64,000 nt of DNA, taken from assembly GCF_036325985.1 (NCBI RefSeq), contig NZ_JAUHLI010000010.1, forward strand, positions 1 through 64,000, read 5' to 3'. Source of the stretch: Alkalimonas cellulosilytica (GTDB lineage: Bacteria; Pseudomonadota; Gammaproteobacteria; Enterobacterales; Alteromonadaceae). A program made the position numbers and the translations under genes. The notes under the pieces were generated by a model. The model worked only from the letters and a program-made list of their open reading frames with translations, was not told the origin of the DNA and made no database searches. Within the stretch, counting starts at the first letter, position 1, and each line of letters starts with the position of its first letter. Shown in pieces: positions 39,729 to 49,559 of this stretch.

Positions 39729-42717
39729 TGGTTTTATTGCTTCGGGCTCACACCGCCTGTTAAGGGCCCTTAGTTGCAAACTGGGCGTCATTCTTGGCGC
39801 CCTCTGCTGTTTTTTCAGTATTCCCGCTCTCGCTCAGTCGCAAAACGACTCACTGCAACATTTTTTCCTGGAACAATGGACCACTCGCGACGGTCTGCCA
39901 CACAACACCATCAACAGCATTGTACAGACCGATGATGGCTACTTATGGTTTGCTACCTGGGAAGGCATCGCCCGCTATAATGGCCGAAGCTTTACGCTGT
40001 TTGATCGCAGTGCCAATACCGGCTTGCCTGACTCTGGGATTTTTGCGTTGCATGCCAGCAGCGACAATACCCTGATTGCCGGTGGTTCCCGCGGTGGGCT
40101 GGTGCGTTATCAGCATAATCAATGGACTCCTCTGCCGGTAGCAGGAGCCCTGGTAAGGGCTGTCCTGCAAGACCAGCAGCAGCGCTTGTGGATCGCCACC
40201 GAAAGCGCAGGCCTCTGGCGGCAAGAGCCTGATGGGCGGCGCTATCGCATTAGTGGTAGCAGCGGCCTGGCCTACGAAGCCATGTACAGCCTGGCAGAAA
40301 GTCAGGATGGCAAAGTATGGGTTGGCACCGCTGAAGGGCTATTTCTGGTGCACAATAATCATGTCCGGCACTTTCAGACAGTAGACGGCTTACCGGCAGG
40401 GCCTGTGTTTAGTATTGCTATCAATCTCACCGAGCAAACCATCGTTGCCACGGAGCAAGGTGTCTTTATCGGTGATGAACAGCACGGTTTCCGTCCATTG
40501 CATCCTGAACTGAACATGGCCTCATCGGCCTTATACGTTGACGATAGCACACTTTGGGTTGGCACTCTGAGCGATGGCTTATTTCGATACACATCAACAG
40601 GCCTGGAAGCCCTTGGTACCGACAGCAACAAGCCAGCCAATCGCATTCTGACACTTCGCAAAGATAATGAAGGCAGTTTATGGGTGGGAACCAATGGTGG
40701 TTTATTCCGGCTTCGAAACGCCCCCTTCACTTCAATTACCACCCAACATGGCCTGGCTGATAATTTTGTCCGTACAGTACTGCCACTGAGCGATGGCTCC
40801 GTGCTGGCGGGGACCAGCCGTGGTGTTGCTCATATTCGCAACCAACTGGCTGAGCCTTTTGACCGCCCGGAGCCCTTTTTACGCGAGTCTATCCTTAGCA
40901 TGGCGCAAGATCAGTATGGCCAGCTTTGGCTTGGCAGCTATGCCCATGGCCTGTTAACCATTAAACCAGATGGCTCCAGCCGTTTGTTTGACCGAAATGA
41001 CGGACTTTGGACTAACGAGGTGCGCTCCATTTTACCCGCAGCAGACGGGAGTATCTGGATTGGTACTTCGCGTGGATTAAACCGCTGGCACCAGGGCCAG
41101 ATGGAGCGGTTGGACATGGAAGCAGGTTTGCCTGGCAATTACATTATGGCGCTCTACCAAACGAGCGATGAGCGTATCTGGATTGGTACCGGTACTGGCG
41201 TGGCTTACTGGCAGGATGGGGAAATTCGTACGTTGGATCTATTCAGTCAGGATGGTGCGGAGTTCGCTTTTGGTTTTCTTGAGTTGCCTCAGCAGCAATT
41301 CCTGTGGATGGCAACAGATCGTGGGCTGGTCCGCTATGATCTGAATACAGGAGGCCTTGCTATCATTGGCCGGTCTGCCGGACTGCCATTTGATAAGTAT
41401 TTTCAAGTCATCGCAGATCAGCAAAACAACCTGTGGCTCACCAGTAACCGCGGTATTTTGCAGTTCTCATTGCAAGATGCCAAGGCCGTCCTTAACCATC
41501 AAAAATCCCGCCTGCCATTCGACCACTTCTCCGAGGGGGATGGCATGCTCAGTGCTCAGGCCAATGGCGGCTCAAATCCAGCTGCAGCCCTGCACCCGGA
41601 TGGTTCGGTTTGGGTAGCAACCGCCGGGGGAGTAGTTTTTTCTCAGCCGGAACGGCTCCGTAGCTTTTCAGCCTTTATCCCACCGGTCGTGATTGAGCAA
41701 GTGCGGGTAGACGGGGTATTACGGCAGCCAACTGGCCCGTTACAACTTGCGGCAGGCACCCAGCGTATTGAACTGCACTATGCTGGTCTTGGCTTCGTGA
41801 TGCCGCAACATATTCAGTACCGCACCCGCTTAGTTGGTTTCGATAGTGATTGGGTTGAGCGTGGACAACAACCTTACGCTGAATTAACCAATCTGGCTCC
41901 TGGTCACTATACCTTTGAAGTGATTGCCGCTTATCCCGGTGGCTCCTGGAGTGAGCAAACCGCTTCGCTGACATTCACGATTGCTCCGCACCTATGGCAG
42001 CGCCAGGGGTTCTGGTTGTTTATACTGGTATGGTTATCACTGGCAGTGCTACTTCTGTTTAAAATGCGCCTGCGCCGATTGGAGCTGGCGGCTTTTGAAC
42101 TAAAGCGGCAGGTGGCAGAAAAAACGGCCCAACTGCAATTAAAGGCCGATCACCTGGAACAAACGAACGCAGAAAAATCTGACTTACTGGAGCAACTCCG
42201 GCTGCAATCAGAGGCTTTCGCAAAACAAGCCAGGCAAGATCCGCTGACTGGCCTGGCCAATCGCCGGGTCTTCGATGAAGTGCTGTTACAGGAGTTTAAC
42301 CGGGCAAAACGACACCAACACCCGCTATGCCTGGCTCTGATTGACATCGACTTCTTTAAACAGGTCAATGATCGTTGGTCACACTCGGTAGGTGACGAAG
42401 TCTTGATTCGGGTTGGCCAGAGTTTACAACAACAGTGCCGGACCACAGACACCGTATCACGTTGGGGTGGAGAGGAGTTTGCCTTACTTCTACCTGAAAC
42501 AGGTTTACCGGAGGTTCTGCAATTGTGTGAACGTTTGCGCCACCAAATCAGTCAGCTCGACTTTTCTGATATTGCCAGTGAGCTGAGCATTACGGTCAGT
42601 ATCGGTGTCGCAGAATGCAGTGACAGCAACGAGGCCGACCGTTTACTGGGCCTTGCAGATCACGCTTTGTACCAGGCCAAAGAAAAAGGCCGTAATCAGG
42701 TGTGTGTCAGTCCCTAG
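39712..42717 (+). CDS. Beta-propeller sensor diguanylate cyclase
   Basis: The approximately 1001-residue protein has a signal/anchor (ILGALCCFFSIPALAQ) and a periplasmic two-component-type propeller (repeats such as GYLWFATWEGIARYNG, GKVWVGTAEGLF, GSLWVGTNGGLFRL, GQLWLGSYAHGLL). A Y_Y_Y domain (about 660-745), a membrane helix (LFILVWLSLAVLLLF) and a coiled coil follow. The GGDEF domain has active GGEEF and an RTTD inhibitory site five residues before it. It makes c-di-GMP in response to an external, perhaps sugar-related, signal. The start is uncertain; Met at 39712 (or 39709) lies inside ssb. Confidence 0.88.
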   Translation: MISRSDGFIASGSHRLLRALSCKLGVILGALCCFFSIPALAQSQNDSLQHFFLEQWTTRDGLPHNTINSIVQTDDGYLWFATWEGIARYNGRSFTLFDRSANTGLPDSGIFALHASSDNTLIAGGSRGGLVRYQHNQWTPLPVAGALVRAVLQDQQQRLWIATESAGLWRQEPDGRRYRISGSSGLAYEAMYSLAESQDGKVWVGTAEGLFLVHNNHVRHFQTVDGLPAGPVFSIAINLTEQTIVATEQGVFIGDEQHGFRPLHPELNMASSALYVDDSTLWVGTLSDGLFRYTSTGLEALGTDSNKPANRILTLRKDNEGSLWVGTNGGLFRLRNAPFTSITTQHGLADNFVRTVLPLSDGSVLAGTSRGVAHIRNQLAEPFDRPEPFLRESILSMAQDQYGQLWLGSYAHGLLTIKPDGSSRLFDRNDGLWTNEVRSILPAADGSIWIGTSRGLNRWHQGQMERLDMEAGLPGNYIMALYQTSDERIWIGTGTGVAYWQDGEIRTLDLFSQDGAEFAFGFLELPQQQFLWMATDRGLVRYDLNTGGLAIIGRSAGLPFDKYFQVIADQQNNLWLTSNRGILQFSLQDAKAVLNHQKSRLPFDHFSEGDGMLSAQANGGSNPAAALHPDGSVWVATAGGVVFSQPERLRSFSAFIPPVVIEQVRVDGVLRQPTGPLQLAAGTQRIELHYAGLGFVMPQHIQYRTRLVGFDSDWVERGQQPYAELTNLAPGHYTFEVIAAYPGGSWSEQTASLTFTIAPHLWQRQGFWLFILVWLSLAVLLLFKMRLRRLELAAFELKRQVAEKTAQLQLKADHLEQTNAEKSDLLEQLRLQSEAFAKQARQDPLTGLANRRVFDEVLLQEFNRAKRHQHPLCLALIDIDFFKQVNDRWSHSVGDEVLIRVGQSLQQQCRTTDTVSRWGGEEFALLLPETGLPEVLQLCERLRHQISQLDFSDIASELSITVSIGVAECSDSNEADRLLGLADHALYQAKEKGRNQVCVSP

Positions 42718-42724
42718 TTAGCCT

Positions 42725-45064
42725 TTAATCATTTACCCCGTTTGTTTGCTGTCGATTAAGCAACACTAAGCTGGCAAACTCGTCTGCTGGTAAAGGCTTA
42801 GCAAACCAGTATCCCTGGAAAACATCGCAGCCAATGTGGTTGAGAAAGTCATGCTGCCGCTGATGCTCCACCCCCTCCGCAATAACCTCAAAACCGAGGG
42901 TATGTGCCAAACGAACAATAGCTTTACAAATTTCAGCATCTTGTTGGTGCTGAGGTAAGTTATCAATAAAGCTTTTATCCACTTTCAAAACGTCCAGTGG
43001 TAAGGCTTTCAGGTAGGCCAATGACGAATAGCCGGTACCAAAGTCATCAATAGCCAGTCGGATACCTAGTTGTTTTAATTGCTGGAGCAGGCTGACAGCA
43101 TCAGCATGCTGGGTCAGCAGTGCACTTTCCGTCATTTCCAGCTCCAGTAAGGATGCATTAAAACCTGTACTGAGCAAAGTATCCGCAATATGCTGCGTAA
43201 GCCCCTCGCGCTGGAACTGGTGAGCAGACACATTCACAGTAATACGTAAATCACCCAGACCAAGCTGTTGCCACAACACCCCTTGCCGGCAGCTTTGCTG
43301 AATCACCCAAAGGCCAATCTCATGAATCAGCCCGGTACTTTCTGCAATGGGGATAAAGCGATCCGGCCCAATCAGTCCTTCATCCGGATCTTGCCAACGA
43401 ATCAGCGCCTCTGCGCCAACTACTTGCCCGGTGGCAAGCTGCACCTGCGGCTGATAAAACAGAACCAATTGCTGCTCCAGAATGGCTGTTCTTAACCGGG
43501 ACTCCAGCATCAATCGCTCTCTGGCACTTTGCGTCAGCCCATCCGTGTAGTAGGCACTGATGTTACGCCCTTCGCTTTTCGCTTTATACAGTGCTGCGTC
43601 TGCCCCTTGCAGCAAAGCTTCGGCACTGAGTTCATGCAATGGAAACAAACTAATGCCCGCACTGGCGCTTAACTTCACTTCCATACCATTGCTGAGTGTC
43701 CAGACCCGGTGAATGCATTGCAGCATTTTATCTGCAATGCGGGCAGCATCTTCAGGCTCCTCAATCCCTTCTGCCTGCACGGCAAACTCATCACCACCCA
43801 ATCGTGACAGCAGATCGGTCGGCCTTAGCACTGCCGACAGCTTTGCGCTGACTTGTTGCAGCAACTCATCACCAACGCTGTGCCCATAACTGTCGTTAAT
43901 ATTTTTAAAGTGATCGACATCCAGTATGATCACGGCGATCAGTTGCCGGTGGCGTTCTGCCCGTTCAATCGCCTGCCGCAGCTGACATAAAAAGCTGGTG
44001 CGGTTGGGCAAATCGGTCAAGGCGTCAAACTGCCCTAAATAGGCAACCTGCTGCTCATGCTTTTTTTGCTCTGTCAGATCAATATCTATGCAATACATCT
44101 GCGGTGGCTTGTCTGGCAATTGCACCAGCGCGTGCGAGGAGAACACCGTCACCAGGCTGCCATCTTTTCGTTGCAGCACCAGCTCGGCAGAGGGAATTGG
44201 CCGGCCGGTTGTCACCATCTGCTGAATTGCGGTTTTGACATCATCAGCCATGCTGGCAGGAATAATCAGCTCCAGCAGGTTTTTACCGATCGCTTCCGCG
44301 GAAGAGAACCCGTAAATGCGTTCGCTGGCTTTATTCCAATAAATAGTGGTACCGTCCGCCTCATACCCCTGAATCGAGATAGCAGCCTCACTATCCAATA
44401 ATGCCTGAAACTTCAGGTTTGTGGCTCGCAGCTCACTTTCAATGAGCTTTAGGCCATCGATGTCTTCAATAATAGAGATATAAAAAGGCTCACCAAAAGC
44501 CGGGTTTTCCACCTTGCGCACCCCAAGGCGGCACCAAAGGTAATGGCCTTCTTTATGCCGATAGCGCTTTTCCATGCTGTACTCACGCCGGACTCCCGTT
44601 TTTAATTGCTCCAACTGGGTCAGGTCACGGTTCAAATCCTCCGGGTGAGTGATCTGTTGAAAGGTCATCCGTTGCAGCTCCAACTGGCTGTAACCCAGGA
44701 TCTGCTGCATACGCTCGTTGGTTCTGAGCCACTGACCACTCAAGCTGACATGCGCAATACCAACATTTGCCAGCGCAAAGGTTTGCTCATAAAGTTGGCG
44801 TACCCTGGCAGATTGCTGCGCGGCGGACTGACGCTGGGATAGCAACAGCCATGCCAGCACCGCTGTAAAACCAACATAGAGCCAGCCTTTGTAAGTTTGG
44901 TACTGACTGTACAACTCAGGATCGGATACGATGACCCCCAGCAGATAATCACTGCCACCAATCCAAAGCACCCCAAAAGTAAGATAGAGTAAAGCGCCAA
45001 ACCAGGGCCTATGACTATACGCTGTGTTGTCGGTCAACTTACTGCCATTGGGGAGCCATTGCAT
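42725..45064 (-). CDS. PAS-PAS-GGDEF-EAL c-di-GMP enzyme
   Basis: The 779-residue protein has two N-terminal membrane helices (about 23-48 and 62-75). Two PAS domains follow (LANVGIAHVSLSGQWLRTNERM; SIQGYEADGTTIYWNKASERIYGFS). A GGDEF domain (RLGGDEF) precedes an EAL domain with EALIRW, NVSAHQF, ELEMTES and DDFGTGYSSL, all needed for c-di-GMP hydrolysis. Both catalytic motifs are intact, so it may be bifunctional. It is convergent with the propeller cyclase, with 7 bases between their stops. Confidence 0.93.
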   Translation of the reverse strand: MQWLPNGSKLTDNTAYSHRPWFGALLYLTFGVLWIGGSDYLLGVIVSDPELYSQYQTYKGWLYVGFTAVLAWLLLSQRQSAAQQSARVRQLYEQTFALANVGIAHVSLSGQWLRTNERMQQILGYSQLELQRMTFQQITHPEDLNRDLTQLEQLKTGVRREYSMEKRYRHKEGHYLWCRLGVRKVENPAFGEPFYISIIEDIDGLKLIESELRATNLKFQALLDSEAAISIQGYEADGTTIYWNKASERIYGFSSAEAIGKNLLELIIPASMADDVKTAIQQMVTTGRPIPSAELVLQRKDGSLVTVFSSHALVQLPDKPPQMYCIDIDLTEQKKHEQQVAYLGQFDALTDLPNRTSFLCQLRQAIERAERHRQLIAVIILDVDHFKNINDSYGHSVGDELLQQVSAKLSAVLRPTDLLSRLGGDEFAVQAEGIEEPEDAARIADKMLQCIHRVWTLSNGMEVKLSASAGISLFPLHELSAEALLQGADAALYKAKSEGRNISAYYTDGLTQSARERLMLESRLRTAILEQQLVLFYQPQVQLATGQVVGAEALIRWQDPDEGLIGPDRFIPIAESTGLIHEIGLWVIQQSCRQGVLWQQLGLGDLRITVNVSAHQFQREGLTQHIADTLLSTGFNASLLELEMTESALLTQHADAVSLLQQLKQLGIRLAIDDFGTGYSSLAYLKALPLDVLKVDKSFIDNLPQHQQDAEICKAIVRLAHTLGFEVIAEGVEHQRQHDFLNHIGCDVFQGYWFAKPLPADEFASLVLLNRQQTNGVND

Positions 45065-45171
45065 GCTTCACGCGTCCTTTTTCCATGCAGCCAGACAGCT
45101 GGCTTTTGATACAAATCAGCCAGTTAAGCATAGACCATATTTGGCAAAGAGGTAGATAAGGCGGGAAGTTA

Positions 45172-45191
45172 GCCAGCCCATGCGGGCTGGC
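45172..45191 (-). terminator. Hairpin after the DUF481 gene
   Basis: GCCAGCCC and GGGCTGGC form 8-base arms around 4 bases just past the DUF481 stop. There is no T-run, so efficiency is uncertain. Confidence 0.5.
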
Positions 45192-45197
45192 AATGAT

Positions 45198-45935
45198 TTA
45201 GAAGGAGTAAACTAACGTCAGTGAGGTTTGGGTGTCAGTACGCTTTTTATCTACCGGCACATCGGTATCATTTTGCACGGTAAAAGCAGCTTTCATCTGC
45301 ATGCGGCCATTGATTCGTGCAGTCAGTGACGTTTCTGCAATGGTCCGGGTGTTGTCATCACCGTATTCAACCGTCAGATCCTGGCGAAACTTGGCATTTT
45401 CACTGATTTGCCAGCGATAAATAGCACCGGCGCGCGCCAATAAGCCATTCTCCGTTTCGCCCACAGCTGTTTTGCCACGGAAATAACCCGGACCGATTTC
45501 CACATTCAAGCTGTGATCAGGGAGATCGAGCAAGCGGGTACCATAACCGACAGCAAGTGTAGAGTACTTGCGATAAGCACCGAATTTATCGTCAGTATGT
45601 CGGGCCAGCACGAACAAGGTGTCGTGCTCAGTTTCCAGCTTAAAAGCACTCTTTACCGAAGCGCTGAAACGTTCTGCTGTTCGCTCACGCTCAGAGCTGC
45701 CATCTTCCAGCCGTCTCTTGTCTTCTTTGAAAAAAGCACTCAACAGGTATTCATTATCAAAACGCTCCAGCCGCTGTAGCGAATTCAGGCGGCCAGTGAT
45801 AGAGGTACCTTCGGTATTACCAGTTGTGGTAATGGCGCCCAGCTCGGCGGACGACGTCCAACCCAGCTCGTCTGCTTGACTGTTAAAACCTGCAACCGCC
45901 ACTAGCATGGCAGCTGCAGTCATCGAATACTTCAT
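45198..45935 (-). CDS. DUF481 outer-membrane protein
   Basis: The 245-residue protein has a signal peptide (cleavage near SQA-DE) and a DUF481/YdiY-type beta barrel: GWTSSAELGAITTTGNTEGTSITGRL, VEIGPGYFRGKT, and a C-terminal phenylalanine (SLTLVYSF). The family is an outer-membrane barrel of unknown role, often acid- or salt-induced. Its ATG overlaps the mscS stop by one base (TAATG), so the pair is coupled. Confidence 0.88.
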   Translation of the reverse strand: MKYSMTAAAMLVAVAGFNSQADELGWTSSAELGAITTTGNTEGTSITGRLNSLQRLERFDNEYLLSAFFKEDKRRLEDGSSERERTAERFSASVKSAFKLETEHDTLFVLARHTDDKFGAYRKYSTLAVGYGTRLLDLPDHSLNVEIGPGYFRGKTAVGETENGLLARAGAIYRWQISENAKFRQDLTVEYGDDNTRTIAETSLTARINGRMQMKAAFTVQNDTDVPVDKKRTDTQTSLTLVYSF

Positions 45936-46762
45936 TAATTCTCCTGCTTGTTGGAATGAAGGTGTACATCCATTTGCGGAAAGGGAATACCAATACCCTG
46001 CTCATCAAACGTCAGTTTGACTTTTTCCAGCGTCCCCCAGTAAACCCCCCAGTAATCAGCCGCATTCACCCAGGGCCGAACCAGAATATTCACTGAGGAG
46101 TCTGCCAGCTCACCGATGGCAATCACCGGAGCAGGCTCTGGCAAAATCCGCTCATCAGCGGCCAGAATATCTGCCAGGATTTGCTTGGCTTTGCGTAAAT
46201 CCGAATCGTAACTGATGCCAATCACCAAATCGACCCGGCGGGTTGGCTCGGCCGAGAAATTGGTAATGGCCCCCCCGGTAATTTGCGCATTAGGGATCAT
46301 GACTTTTTTATTATCAGGGGTTTTTAAGATGGTCTGGAAGATTTCTATCTTATCTACCGTACCCATCACGCCACCGGCATCGATAAAATGCCCGGCTTTG
46401 AAAGGACGGAAGATGATGATCAATACACCAGAGGCAAAGTTGGCCAGAGAGCCCTGCAACGCTAAACCTACCGCCAGACCTGCTGCACCCAAAATGGCGA
46501 TAAAGGAGGTGGTTTGCACACCGATATGCGACAAAGCCATCAGCAAGACGGCAATCATAATCAAGGTGTAAACGATGCTTCCCAGAAAGCTGACTACAGC
46601 CTTATCAATAGCCCGGGCAACCAATGCACGCTCCAGCACACCTGTAATGCCTTTGGCAATCCAACGACCAATGACAAAGATCACCAGAGCAATCACAATA
46701 CTGATCAGATGGTGATAGACCACCTCCTGATTTTCTGTGACAAAATTTGTTACTTCATCCAT
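45935..46762 (-). CDS. mscS: Small-conductance mechanosensitive channel
   Basis: The 275-residue inner-membrane channel has three helices. The pore helix TM3 is rich in Gly/Ala (AAGLAVGLALQGSLANFASGVLII, about residues 95-118), followed by the FRPFKAGHFI entry to the cytoplasmic vestibule and a beta domain (KVMIPNAQITGGAITNFS). The length matches E. coli MscS. It opens under membrane tension to release solutes after osmotic downshock. A GGAG site lies before the ATG. Coupling to DUF481 suggests an envelope-stress unit. Confidence 0.93.
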   Translation of the reverse strand: MDEVTNFVTENQEVVYHHLISIVIALVIFVIGRWIAKGITGVLERALVARAIDKAVVSFLGSIVYTLIMIAVLLMALSHIGVQTTSFIAILGAAGLAVGLALQGSLANFASGVLIIIFRPFKAGHFIDAGGVMGTVDKIEIFQTILKTPDNKKVMIPNAQITGGAITNFSAEPTRRVDLVIGISYDSDLRKAKQILADILAADERILPEPAPVIAIGELADSSVNILVRPWVNAADYWGVYWGTLEKVKLTFDEQGIGIPFPQMDVHLHSNKQEN

Positions 46763-46876
46763 AAATGTCTCCAGTATATTTTTAATGAACTACCGCAGAA
46801 TAATAGCACAAGCTTTCCAAGCTTAAGTCGCAATGTACCTGATCCAAGGATATTTTTCCTGCACAGGAAAAAAAAT

Positions 46877-46905
46877 TTGGTACCGGGCGTTATTTTCGCT
46901 AAAAT
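46877..46905 (+). promoter_or_regulatory. Promoter of tRNA-His
   Basis: TTGGTA, a 17-base spacer and TAAAAT are followed by a GC-rich discriminator (ACCGCCC), typical of stringently controlled stable-RNA promoters. An A-tract just upstream may act as an UP element. Confidence 0.7.
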
Positions 46906-46922
46906 ACCGCCCACACAAAGTG

Positions 46923-46998
46923 GTGACTGTAGCTCAGTTGGTAGAGCCCCGGATTGTGATTCCGGTTGTCGTGGGTTCGAGCCCCATCAGTCACCCCA
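46923..46998 (+). tRNA. tRNA-His (GTG)
   Basis: A full cloverleaf can be drawn. The acceptor GTGACTG pairs with CAGTCAC, the D-loop is AGCTCAGTTGGTAGAGC, the anticodon loop is TTGTGAT with anticodon GTG, and the T-arm contains GGGTTCGAGCCCC. CCA is encoded at the end. The base at 46922 is the extra G(-1) that pairs with C73, diagnostic for tRNA-His. Confidence 0.98.
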
Positions 46999-47065
46999 TT
47001 TCCTTTTTTATTTCCCACTCAATTTACGCTAAGCTTGCCTTTGACAGTGCAAGGCGGTTTCTTTG

Positions 47066-47602
47066 ATGCTTAGTTTGCAAGCTTTACAACAACAACTGGA
47101 ACAGCAATCAGCTCCACTGGAAAGCTGGGATCCGCCCTTTTGTGGAGATATGCCGCTGCGAATTGCTCAGGATGGCCAATGGTTGTATCAGGGTAGTCCT
47201 ATCGGTCGCTTGCCTTTGGTGAAATTATTCGCCTCCGTCCTGGTCAAAGAAAAGCAGCAGTACTTCCTGAAAACGCCGTTAGAAAAAGTGCGGATCCAGG
47301 TCGATGATGTGCCTTTTCTGATCCACGATTGGCATTGGCAACCAACCTCCTCAGGCAATGCTTTAGTCGCCGTAACCAACCTCGGCGATCAGCTGGTAAT
47401 CAGCCAGCAGCACCCGGTACGATTGCAAACCTATCAGGAACAACTACTCCCTTATATTGGAGTATGGCGAGGCCTGGATGCCAGGCTTAGCCGCAATGTT
47501 TATTACCAATGGATTGAGCAGGCTCTGCAATCGCCGCAGCAGGATGCCAACCAGTTGTGGCTGCATAGTGTCAATTATCGATTTTTACTCGGTAAACTTT
47601 AA
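47066..47602 (+). CDS. DUF1285 family protein
   Basis: The 178-residue protein carries the DUF1285 core FCGDMPLRIAQDGQWLYQGSPIGRLPLVKLFASVL and KTPLEKVRIQVDDVPFLI. The structures known for this family are small beta domains; no function is assigned. The ATG at 47066 has an AAGG site about 11 bases upstream; a TTG just before it is also in frame. It follows tRNA-His by 67 bases. Confidence 0.85.
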   Translation: MLSLQALQQQLEQQSAPLESWDPPFCGDMPLRIAQDGQWLYQGSPIGRLPLVKLFASVLVKEKQQYFLKTPLEKVRIQVDDVPFLIHDWHWQPTSSGNALVAVTNLGDQLVISQQHPVRLQTYQEQLLPYIGVWRGLDARLSRNVYYQWIEQALQSPQQDANQLWLHSVNYRFLLGKL

Positions 47603-47754
47603 AAGCTTGCCTGAGAATACCGCGATATCTACGTGATACTGTAACAAAAAACCGAACTTAAACAATGAAATACCGCTGTTGGTCGCATCCATCTTGCTGT
47701 GCGTAAAATTACTGCCAGATTAAGAGCTGTCTACATCAGTTTTCTGGAGTCATC

Positions 47755-49038
47755 ATGCTTCGCCCAACGCTATTAGCGGCCAGTGTATACCTGGCCTGCA
47801 GCACAGTTCAGGCTGCAACCTTTATTCATGCCGGTAACTTGATTACAGCAGAAGATAACCGGATCCTCAGTAACCACACCATTGTCATTGAAGATGGCAT
47901 CATTCAACGTATCGAAGCAGGGTTTAGCCAGCCAGCAGCAACCGATACCTTGATAGATCTACGCAACCATACGGTGATGCCTGGCTTGATGGATATGCAT
48001 ACCCATTTTTCTACCCAGATCAGCGCCTCATCCTATGCCGAGGGTTTTCGGATGAATGAGGCCGATTATGCCCTGCGTGGTGCGACCTTTGCTAACAAAA
48101 CGCTGTTATCAGGTTTTACCACCGTGCGGGAGCTTGGAGACAGTCACCATGTCAGCGTGGCCCTGAAAAACGCCATTGCCAACGGTTATGTGCAGGGGCC
48201 CCGTATTTTTGCAGCGGGTAAATCGCTGGCCACCACCGGTGGCCATGCCGATCCAACCAATGGCATTACCTTTCGTCGCATGGGTGATCCAGGCCCGGTT
48301 GAGGGTGTAATCAATAGTGCCGAAGAAGCGCGCAAAGCCGTGCGCCAACGCTATAAAGAAGGCTCAGACTTGATCAAAATTACTGCTACAGGCGGTGTAT
48401 TAAGCGTGGCCGCCAGCGGCATGAATGCCCAATTTACCGAGGAAGAAATTCAGTCGGTGGTCGCCACAGCACGTGATTATGGTTTTAAAGTGGCTGCACA
48501 TGCTCATGGCAAAGAAGGCATGGAGCGGGCGATACGAGCCGGAGTGGACTCGATTGAGCACGGCACCTACATGGACGATGCCACCATGGCCCTGATGAAA
48601 CAGCATGGAACTTATTATGTACCAACCATCAGTGCCGGTAAATTTGTTGCTGAAATGGCGGTGATGCCAGGTTTCTTCCCTGAGTTAGTTCGTCCTAAAG
48701 CACAAGAGATAGGCCCACTCATTCAGGATACCTTTGCCAGAGCCTGGCAGGCTGGAGTAAAAATCGCCTTTGGCACCGATGCCGGTGTTGGCCCACATGG
48801 CGATAACTGGAAAGAATTTGTCTACATGACCGAAGCTGGCATGCCTGCCATTGAAGCCATCCGCTCTGCCACTTACCATGGTGCTCAACTGCTGGGTGTC
48901 AGCGATCAGCTTGGTACGGTGACTGCCGGCAAAAAAGCCGACTTGGTTGCTGTACCCGGAAATCCACTGGAAAACATCGCCTTGATGGGACAAGTCAGCT
49001 TTGTGATGAAAGAGGGCATAATCTACAGGCACGACTAA
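47755..49038 (+). CDS. Exported amidohydrolase (prolidase-like)
   Basis: The 427-residue protein has a signal peptide (cleavage near VQA) and an amidohydrolase barrel. Metal ligands are visible: HTH after MDM (near residue 82), the probable carbamylated Lys in DLIKITATGG, His in AAHAHG and SIEHG, and Asp in FGTDAG. The family cleaves Xaa-Pro or Xaa-Arg/Lys dipeptides. A GGAG site precedes the start. A paralogue lies at 61706-62992. The exact peptide substrate is unknown. Confidence 0.9.
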   Translation: MLRPTLLAASVYLACSTVQAATFIHAGNLITAEDNRILSNHTIVIEDGIIQRIEAGFSQPAATDTLIDLRNHTVMPGLMDMHTHFSTQISASSYAEGFRMNEADYALRGATFANKTLLSGFTTVRELGDSHHVSVALKNAIANGYVQGPRIFAAGKSLATTGGHADPTNGITFRRMGDPGPVEGVINSAEEARKAVRQRYKEGSDLIKITATGGVLSVAASGMNAQFTEEEIQSVVATARDYGFKVAAHAHGKEGMERAIRAGVDSIEHGTYMDDATMALMKQHGTYYVPTISAGKFVAEMAVMPGFFPELVRPKAQEIGPLIQDTFARAWQAGVKIAFGTDAGVGPHGDNWKEFVYMTEAGMPAIEAIRSATYHGAQLLGVSDQLGTVTAGKKADLVAVPGNPLENIALMGQVSFVMKEGIIYRHD

Positions 49039-49068
49039 AGCAAGCGCCACATCCTACTCACTAAGCCG

Positions 49069-49089
49069 GGCAGCCGTTTTACGGCTGCC
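49069..49089. terminator. Hairpin between convergent genes
   Basis: GGCAGCCGT and ACGGCTGCC form 9-base arms around TTT, between the amidohydrolase and DUF2489 ends; outer AAGC/GCTT pairing extends it. Confidence 0.75.
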
Positions 49090-49094
49090 TTGCT

Positions 49095-49559
49095 TTAAGA
49101 GCTGACCAGCTCCCGGTACTGACTAAGCAGTTTCTCGACATCAGCCAGGATAAAATCTTTTAAATCCACTTCGGCTTTCTCACGGATTTTATCCAACTGC
49201 CTTATATGTGCCTTATCGTGTTGTTTACGGGCTTTATGAGTTGGCATATCTTTTACCACCTCGTACATCTGGCAAATTCCGGGATATTCGGTCACCGGAT
49301 CCGCTTTGTTGGCCAGCTCCAGATGATCCAGCAACACCCAAACCCGTAAAGCACCTTCCGATAATTCACATTGCTCCGATTGCATGGCCCGGCTAATCAG
49401 CACGATGCTATCAATCAGGTATTGGTTCTTCTTTTGTCTGGCAAGTTCTTGCTGCTGCTGTTGCACCCTCACCAGCAACAACAAGCGTCCGGCATAAAAA
49501 GCCAGCCCCGCAATAATGGCGGCTCCGGCGAGCAACAGCATCCACCACAACCCACTCAT
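49095..49559 (-). CDS. DUF2489 family membrane-anchored protein
   Basis: The 154-residue protein has one N-terminal membrane helix (about residues 5-32, MLLLAGAAIIAGLAFYAGRLLLL), then a coiled-coil and helical cytoplasmic domain (IDSIVLISRAMQSEQCELSEGALRVWVLLDHL). DUF2489 is conserved beside yihI in Alteromonadales; its function is unknown. Its ATG overlaps the yihI stop (ATGA). Confidence 0.87.
   Translation of the reverse strand: MSGLWWMLLLAGAAIIAGLAFYAGRLLLLVRVQQQQQELARQKKNQYLIDSIVLISRAMQSEQCELSEGALRVWVLLDHLELANKADPVTEYPGICQMYEVVKDMPTHKARKQHDKAHIRQLDKIREKAEVDLKDFILADVEKLLSQYRELVSS

Noticed and set aside
46851..46872. Hairpin TTTTTCCT-GCAC-AGGAAAAA before tRNA-His as a terminator
   Set aside because: No gene ends there on either strand and no T-run follows; more likely an AT-rich upstream promoter element.
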